DNA of 26,956 nucleotides from UBA6176 sp032119375 (GTDB lineage: Bacteria > Verrucomicrobiota > Verrucomicrobiia > Limisphaerales > UBA9464). The stretch covers positions 1 to 26,956 of the forward strand of contig CAYSGH010000063.1 of assembly GCA_964430505.1 (NCBI GenBank), in the 5' to 3' direction. The notes under the pieces were generated by a model. The model ran no database searches. It saw nothing but the letters and a program-made list of their open reading frames with translations, and was not told where the DNA came from. Numbering within the stretch: the stretch's first letter is position 1; each line of letters opens with the position of its first letter. The position numbers were made by a program, and so were the translations under genes. Of this stretch, positions 23,587-26,956 are shown piece after piece.

Positions 23587-24903
23587 TCAAGGTTTCCCGA
23601 AGCAATAGAGGTTCTTCGCCGTCCGGACGAAGACCCGGTCATGGGCCACCGCCACGCTGCCGCGGCACGGGCCCTCGCCCTCCAGCGTCACGGTGCCCAG
23701 CACCTTGAACGCGTCGCCCGCGTCCGCCACCACCACCGTGCCCTCCTCCGAGTGCACGTAGATCTTGCCGTCCGCGCCCGTCGGCGAGCCCCAGATCACC
23801 TCCCGCGTCGGAAGCTTCCCCGACCACACCTTCGCGCCCGTCTTGGGATCGATCCGCGACAACACCTTCTTCCCGCCATCGAGCACGAACATCTTCCCGT
23901 CCATCACGAGGGGCGTGCTCCAGTCCGTGGGGCTCTCGGTGAACTTCCAGGCCACGTGCGACCCCGTGACGTCGCCGCGGCCATCGCCCCGGAACGCCAC
24001 GACCGGCTGGCCCTTGGGGCCGCACGCATACACGAGCCCATCCAGCGCCACCGGCGACGTCACGATGCGGTACCAGTCGTCGCGCTTCTCGTAGAGCCGC
24101 GCCCGCCAAATCTCCGAGCCGCCCTCCAGCGCGTGGCCCGACACATGGTCGCCGCCCACCACCACGAGCTGCGTCGATCCATCCTTCATCCGCACCGGCA
24201 ACGGCGTCGCGTACGACTCCTGGCTTTCCAGCGTCGAGTCCGTCTTGCGCACGTGCCGCCACAGGTCCTTGCCCGTGGCCGGGTCCAGGCACAACAGGAA
24301 CGACTCCCGCTCCGGCTTGCCGTCGTACAACGGGTAATCCGGCGGCATGGGCGAGCGCTGCAACACCTGCACGTACAACCGGCCCTCGTGCAGCAACGGC
24401 GACGACCCGTAGATCCACATCACCGAGAAGCGCCCGAAGTCCTTCCCCAGGTTCCGCTTCCACAGCGGGTTGCCCTCCATGTCGAACGCCGCCAGGTCGC
24501 CCGTCCCGAACATCGTCACCACCCGCCTGCCATCCGTGACCGGCGACGGCGCGGCCATGTTGTTCCTCCCCTTCTCCTTGTCGCCGATGCCCACCGCCCG
24601 GCGCCACCGCTCCTTCCCGGTCGCCCGGTCCAGCGCGATGAGCACCAGCTCGCCCGACGCATCCGGCGAGTTCACGAACACATGCCCGTCCCAGATGATC
24701 GGCGTCGCCCCGGCCCGGCCTGGCACGGGGAACTTCCAGCGCACCTCGTCCGGCCCCAGCGCCGACGGCAGGTTCTTGGCCTCTGCCGACCCGTTCAGGT
24801 TCGGCCCCCGCCACTGGGGCCAGTTCCCGGCCCGTGCCATCACCCATGCCGAGGCCAACGCCACGGCCATCCCCACCATCCTGATGCCTTGTGCAGTCTT
24901 CAT
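23587..24903 (-). CDS. secreted PQQ-type beta-propeller protein
   Basis: The 438-residue product has a signal peptide (residues 1-25, MKTAQGIRMVGMAVALASAW...ARA) and opens with NWPQWRGPNLNGSA, the typical start of PQQ-like propeller proteins in Planctomycetota and Verrucomicrobiota. Blades show the tryptophan-docking style repeats IALDRATGKERWRR, CLDPATGKDLWRH, RIDPKTGAKVWSG and GKIYVHSEEGTVVVADAG. The fold is that of BamB and quinoprotein dehydrogenases, but no catalytic quinoprotein residues are evident, so a binding or scaffold role is more likely than dehydrogenase activity. ATG 24903 is chosen for its signal peptide; upstream codons run through repeats into the assembly gap. It is the first gene of the minus-strand operon that continues with the NAGPA paralogues. 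Confidence 0.87.
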   Translation of the reverse strand: MKTAQGIRMVGMAVALASAWVMARAGNWPQWRGPNLNGSAEAKNLPSALGPDEVRWKFPVPGRAGATPIIWDGHVFVNSPDASGELVLIALDRATGKERWRRAVGIGDKEKGRNNMAAPSPVTDGRRVVTMFGTGDLAAFDMEGNPLWKRNLGKDFGRFSVMWIYGSSPLLHEGRLYVQVLQRSPMPPDYPLYDGKPERESFLLCLDPATGKDLWRHVRKTDSTLESQESYATPLPVRMKDGSTQLVVVGGDHVSGHALEGGSEIWRARLYEKRDDWYRIVTSPVALDGLVYACGPKGQPVVAFRGDGRGDVTGSHVAWKFTESPTDWSTPLVMDGKMFVLDGGKKVLSRIDPKTGAKVWSGKLPTREVIWGSPTGADGKIYVHSEEGTVVVADAGDAFKVLGTVTLEGEGPCRGSVAVAHDRVFVRTAKNLYCFGKP

Positions 24904-25039
24904 GCGCTCGCTTCGGGGAGCACCGCTTCCCGGCCCTTCCCCGCCCCCCGACCCAACCAAAAACCCCCGCCCCACACAACCCCGCATCCCCATGCCATCC
25001 GCATGCCCAGCAACCCCCTGTCCGGTTGCTTTCACCCCA

Positions 25040-25094
25040 AGACGCCACGCCCCAAGCAAGTGGCAGCGCCGTCCCGGCGCTGTCGAAAGCCCCC
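25040..25094 (+). repeat. palindromic repeat unit, copy 1 (left of gap)
   Basis: This unit is identical over at least 54 nt to the one at 25195. Its core is an 8-bp hairpin, CAGCGCCG (25064-25071), loop TCC, CGGCGCTG (25075-25082). It runs directly into the N stretch, suggesting that the assembler broke on a tandem array. The form is like REP-type intergenic palindromes. Confidence 0.85.
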
Positions 25095-25194
25095 NNNNNN
25101 NNNNNNNNNNNNNNNNNNNNNNNNNNNNNNNNNNNNNNNNNNNNNNNNNNNNNNNNNNNNNNNNNNNNNNNNNNNNNNNNNNNNNNNNNNNNNN
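25095..25194. other. assembly gap, 100 N
   Basis: Exactly 100 undetermined bases. The round number indicates a scaffold placeholder of unknown true length, not a measured gap. It is flanked on both sides by the same repeat unit, so collapse of a tandem or dispersed repeat is the likely cause. Confidence 0.98.
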
Positions 25195-25249
25195 AGACGC
25201 CACGCCCCAAGCAAGTGGCAGCGCCGTCCCGGCGCTGTCGAAAGCCCCC
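25195..25249 (+). repeat. palindromic repeat unit, copy 2 (right of gap)
   Basis: Same sequence and orientation as copy 1, with the hairpin at 25219-25237 (arms CAGCGCCG and CGGCGCTG). The following text (TTTGCGCCTTCGCACCTTGGCGAG, about 25268-25291) is itself a short degenerate repeat and not coding. Confidence 0.85.
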
Positions 25250-25389
25250 ATCTCCCCGTCCCCCCCCTTTGCGCCTTCGCACCTTGGCGAGACATCCCAC
25301 CCCAAGCCCCTGACCGGTTGCTTTCACCCCAAGTCGACAAGGCGCAAACAAGTCGGGAACAGGTGTCCCTCCGCGCTCCCCCTTGCCTC

Positions 25390-25406
25390 AACGCCGAGAC
25401 GGCGTT
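25390..25406 (-). repeat. diverged inverted copy of the palindromic repeat
   Basis: AACGCCG (25390-25396) pairs with CGGCGTT (25400-25406) around AGA. Read on the minus strand with its flank it gives GTGGCAACGCCGTCTCGGCG, which matches GTGGCAGCGCCGTCCCGGCG of copies 1 and 2 with few changes. It is therefore a third family member in opposite orientation. Confidence 0.65.
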
Positions 25407-25507
25407 GCCACCTTCCCGCCCCTCGCCCCTCGCCCCTCGCTTCCCGCCCCCTGCCACCGTCCCCAACCACAAAAATATCGCGAGGGCCGCTCCGCCTGGT
25501 CTGGAGC

Positions 25508-26464
25508 TTATGTACGTGCGATCAGGCGAAAACCCAGGTCGTACCAGCGATTAACAAAAGGCACCCCAAGGCGTTGTGCGGATCGACACTTCTTCGCGTG
25601 AGCGGCCCACGAGCCGCCGCGCACCAGGCGCAAGTTATCTCCACCCAACGACGCGTCATCCCCCAATCCCGGGTCCCATTGCTCCTCGGCTGTGTACTTC
25701 CGTTTCCCGTCCCGACACCACTCCCACACGTTCCCGATCATGTCGTGTAAACCCCAGCCGTTCGGGTCTTTTAACCCGACCCGATGTGTCGCAGCCAGCT
25801 TGTCTGGGTATTGGCGCTCTGGCCACTTGGAAGCATCCACGGCATCCGCCATCTCCAGATCACGGCCGCTGTTCCCCGAATACCAGGCGATTGCGTCGAG
25901 ATGAGGTGCATCACAATGCCCGCGAATAAAGATGTCGCCATGGTACAGCGCGGTATGGGACCCGGCGCGGCACGCGTATTCCCATTGCGCCTCCGTGGGC
26001 AACGTCGCCTCCAGCCCCGGCACGAGGTCCGACAGCGCCTTCGCCATCGCCATGCACTCGTCCCAGTTCACCTGCTCCACCGGATGCCAGCGGCCCTTGA
26101 AAAAGCTCGGCTTGCTGTTGCCTCCCATTACCGCCTCCCACTGGCACTGCACGACAGGCATCTCCCCCAGCCAAAACCCTCGGGTGATGTTCACCTCATG
26201 CAACGGTCCTTCGTCAACGAATCCACCGCGCGGCCTCTCGTGAGGATCACCATGGTATCTCCCCATCTCATGGATTGGCGACCCCATCCGAAACCGTCCC
26301 GACGGAATCCAGCGCCAGGCAAACGGCACGCCTCGCACCTCGCAGTGCGCAAAGATCCCCCGGTCATCCTCCCCAAACACCGTCGCCCAGGAAGGAGCCA
26401 CCTCCGGCCACCGTCCAAGCCCCGGATCCACGCCAACCGATTCCCCGGTCTTCACCTCAGCCAT
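25508..26464 (-). CDS. SUMF1/formylglycine-generating-enzyme-fold protein, candidate DGR variable protein
   Basis: The 318-residue product has the FGE-sulfatase (SUMF1, PF03781) C-type-lectin-like fold: RWIPSGRFRMGSP (51-63), EGPLHEVNITRGFWLGEMPV (85-104), WHPVEQVNWDECMAM (126-140), LPTEAQWEYACRAG (155-168), GNVWEWC (244-250) and RGGSW (282-286) with a YDLGFRLI ending. The paired catalytic cysteines of true formylglycine-generating enzymes are not visible; only Cys293 lies in the C-terminal loop, so a binding role is more likely than catalysis. The N-terminal block PSWATVFGEDDRGIFAHCEVRG (25-46) and the C-terminal RGGSW-x6-CRSAQR-x8-YDLGFRL layout are as in SUMF1-type diversity-generating-retroelement targets. 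A GGAGG (complement of 26475-26479) supports ATG 26464. It is less GC-rich than its neighbours, suggesting transfer. Confidence 0.85.
   Translation of the reverse strand: MAEVKTGESVGVDPGLGRWPEVAPSWATVFGEDDRGIFAHCEVRGVPFAWRWIPSGRFRMGSPIHEMGRYHGDPHERPRGGFVDEGPLHEVNITRGFWLGEMPVVQCQWEAVMGGNSKPSFFKGRWHPVEQVNWDECMAMAKALSDLVPGLEATLPTEAQWEYACRAGSHTALYHGDIFIRGHCDAPHLDAIAWYSGNSGRDLEMADAVDASKWPERQYPDKLAATHRVGLKDPNGWGLHDMIGNVWEWCRDGKRKYTAEEQWDPGLGDDASLGGDNLRLVRGGSWAAHAKKCRSAQRLGVPFVNRWYDLGFRLIART
25523..25545 (-). repeat. perfect 23-bp repeat at SUMF1 C-terminus, copy A
   Basis: This segment encodes most of the YDLGFRL ending and is identical, base for base, to 26818-26840. The coding sequence just before it differs strongly between the two genes. 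A conserved block directly downstream of a variable stretch has the form of the initiation-of-mutagenic-homing anchor of a DGR. It could also be simple paralogy. Confidence 0.8.
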
Positions 26465-26467
26465 GAC

Positions 26468-26707
26468 TCAATCCCCTCCCCCACGGTTCCCAACCGGATG
26501 CCCGCCTCGTCCCGACGGCGGAGCGCACCGACGCCACCCCATCGACCCCGACCGGATTCGCACCCCCGGGCACGACCAAGCCGGGCCTTTTGATCCACGA
26601 AACACACGAAACACACCAAAACCAAACCCCGGTGCTTTCGTGTCTTTCGTGGTTCCCCGCATCATGCGCCCTCCGATCGCCCCCAGCCAAAAAACGGCCA
26701 CCTTCAT
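26468..26707 (-). CDS. possible small protein between the two SUMF1 genes
   Basis: A 79-codon frame begins MKVAVFWLGAIGGRMMRG behind an excellent Shine-Dalgarno site (AGGAGG, complement of 26715-26720, 7-nt spacer) and ends 3 nt before the ATG of the downstream SUMF1 gene. The strong start and tight spacing favour translation. Against it, the middle of the frame reads through a non-coding-looking inverted repeat (26595-26652), and the rest is Arg/Gly/Pro-rich with no recognisable domain. It may be a leader peptide, or the front of an older gene interrupted by repeat insertion. Confidence 0.3.
   Translation of the reverse strand: MKVAVFWLGAIGGRMMRGTTKDTKAPGFGFGVFRVFRGSKGPAWSCPGVRIRSGSMGWRRCAPPSGRGGHPVGNRGGGD
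26475..26479 (-). promoter_or_regulatory. ribosome binding site of the complete SUMF1 gene
   Basis: GGAGG on the minus strand, 10 nt before ATG 26464. It fixes the start of the SUMF1 protein. Confidence 0.5.
26595..26652. repeat. CGAAA-rich interrupted inverted repeat
   Basis: CCACGAAACACACGAAA (26595-26611) pairs with TTTCGTGTCTTTCGTGG (26636-26652), 15 of 17 positions complementary, around a 24-nt loop. It resembles the CGTG/TTTCG boilerplate repeats scattered between genes in many environmental bacterial genomes. It is AT-richer than its surroundings. Confidence 0.6.
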
Positions 26708-26714
26708 GTCCTGC

Positions 26715-26720
26715 CCTCCT
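26715..26720 (-). promoter_or_regulatory. strong Shine-Dalgarno AGGAGG
   Basis: AGGAGG lies 7 nt before an ATG at 26707 and 4 nt after the stop codon of the partial SUMF1 gene. It is the best Shine-Dalgarno sequence seen in the window and argues that something is translated from 26707. Confidence 0.5.
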
Positions 26721-26724
26721 TTTT

Positions 26725-26956
26725 TTATCGCGACGCGCCTCCGGCGCGTCCCCGCTCCGCGGGCGGCGGCACCGCCGCCAGAGGCTCCGCCCCACCTAAA
26801 AGCTTTTGACCTGCGAGCAGGCGAAAACCCAGGTCGTACCTACGGTAGACGCGGGGCCAGCCGTAGCGGTACGCGGAGCGGCACCTCCAGACTCGGGCGT
26901 GCCAGGAGCCGCCGCGCACCACGCGCGAGGCATCGCTCGTCTCCGGAAAGTCCATC
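26725..26956 (-). CDS. SUMF1-fold protein, C-terminal part (cut by window edge)
   Basis: Only the last 76 or so residues are in the window; the gene continues past 26956. They contain SRVVRGGSW, CRSAYR and RYDLGFRLL, the end of an FGE-sulfatase (SUMF1) fold, then an extra 30-residue Gly/Ala/Pro-rich tail (GGAEPLAAVPPPAERGRAGG). Between the conserved residues the codons are mostly NNC types (CAC, GCC, GTC, TAC, TAC, GGC, GTC, TAC, TAC), the pattern expected if AAC codons of a template repeat were changed at adenines. Compared with the complete paralogue, the RGGSW frame and the 23-bp ending are kept while the intervening residues differ. The tail DNA encodes two perfect 7-bp hairpins. Candidate DGR target; no reverse transcriptase is visible. 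Confidence 0.8.
   Translation of the reverse strand, partial: MDFPETSDASRVVRGGSWHARVWRCRSAYRYGWPRVYRRYDLGFRLLAGQKLLGGAEPLAAVPPPAERGRAGGASR
26733..26779. other. two GC-rich hairpins downstream of the candidate variable region
   Basis: Hairpin 1 has arms ACGCGCC (26733-26739) and GGCGCGT (26743-26749) with a TCC loop. Hairpin 2 has arms GGCGGCG (26762-26768) and CGCCGCC (26773-26779) with a 4-nt loop. In reading direction of the gene they lie 39 to 107 nt after the 23-bp anchor and inside the coding tail. Known DGRs need a hairpin or cruciform soon after the anchor, so the position is suggestive. Confidence 0.5.
26818..26840 (-). repeat. perfect 23-bp repeat at SUMF1 C-terminus, copy B
   Basis: Identical to 25523-25545, same orientation. 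It marks the downstream border of the hypervariable-looking codons in the partial SUMF1 gene. Confidence 0.8.

Larger units (their letters stand above)
24904..25507. other. repeat-rich intergenic region with assembly gap
   Basis: About 600 nt without a credible gene. It contains two copies of a 54-nt palindromic unit flanking 100 N, a third diverged and inverted palindrome, a repeated 20-mer CCGGTTGCTTTCACCCCAAG (25022-25041 and 25314-25333), and a pyrimidine-rich tract (about 25425-25455). The promoter of the propeller-NAGPA operon would be expected here, but no clear consensus is visible. Confidence 0.7.

Noticed and set aside
25040..25249. Possible CRISPR array at the repeats beside the gap
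   Set aside because: Only two copies are visible, the unit is longer than a CRISPR repeat and strongly palindromic, spacers cannot be seen, and no cas gene is near.
22897..25554. Very long plus-strand open frame running through the assembly gap
   Set aside because: It is His/Arg/Pro-rich, antisense to the propeller and NAGPA genes, and continues only because the N stretch gives no stop.
25508..26464. Assignment as a true formylglycine-generating enzyme
   Set aside because: The two catalytic cysteines are not present in the C-terminal loop and no sulfatase gene is in the window; only the fold is supported.

Overview
The window is a very GC-rich bacterial chromosome segment. It most resembles a Verrucomicrobiota genome or a close PVC-group relative. 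This assignment is an inference from gene content: prepilin-like proteins with the FTLIELLVVIAIIAILAG helix, secreted propeller proteins beginning NWPQWRGPN, a CotH-type kinase, a dockerin-like secreted protein, split PurS/PurQ, HpnH/HpnJ, and few clear Shine-Dalgarno sites. A run of exactly 100 N at 25095-25194 shows this is a scaffolded draft assembly, probably from a metagenome.

Layout. (1) 57-416 is an internally deleted IS21-type element with both ends and the tail of istB. (2) 584-4999, minus strand: a YwqK/MORN-type protein translationally coupled to a dockerin-like secreted protein, then purS-purQ, then a DUF885 lipoprotein-like hydrolase. (3) 5000-5680 is a long non-coding stretch. 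(4) 5681-10109: a secreted S9B dipeptidyl peptidase facing an OPT-family oligopeptide transporter, a plausible peptide cutting and uptake pair. (5) 10137-15333, plus strand: a small lipoprotein, the hopanoid radical SAM enzymes hpnH and hpnJ, and a secreted propeller-like protein with two C-terminal EF-hands starting 3 nt after hpnJ. (6) 15390-24903, minus strand: eight closely packed genes, namely a PQQ-type propeller, two phosphodiester glycosidase (NAGPA) paralogues, a CotH kinase-like protein, a pseudopilin, a membrane-anchored unknown, a second diverged pseudopilin, and a third, multidomain NAGPA protein. Four of the junctions overlap or are separated by 1 nt. (7) 24904-25507 holds palindromic repeats around the assembly gap. 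(8) 25508-26956, minus strand: two formylglycine-generating-enzyme-fold (SUMF1) proteins, one cut by the window edge. Their C-termini look like diversity-generating retroelement (DGR) variable regions and share a perfect 23-bp anchor.

Best candidates for something undescribed. The first is the coupled NAGPA-CotH-pseudopilin operon, which reads like an envelope or secretion-linked surface modification system. The second is the pair of SUMF1 proteins as possible DGR targets; no reverse transcriptase, Avd or template repeat is visible here. The hopanoid tailoring pair with an unusually long HpnH and an EF-hand propeller partner is a third, smaller point.
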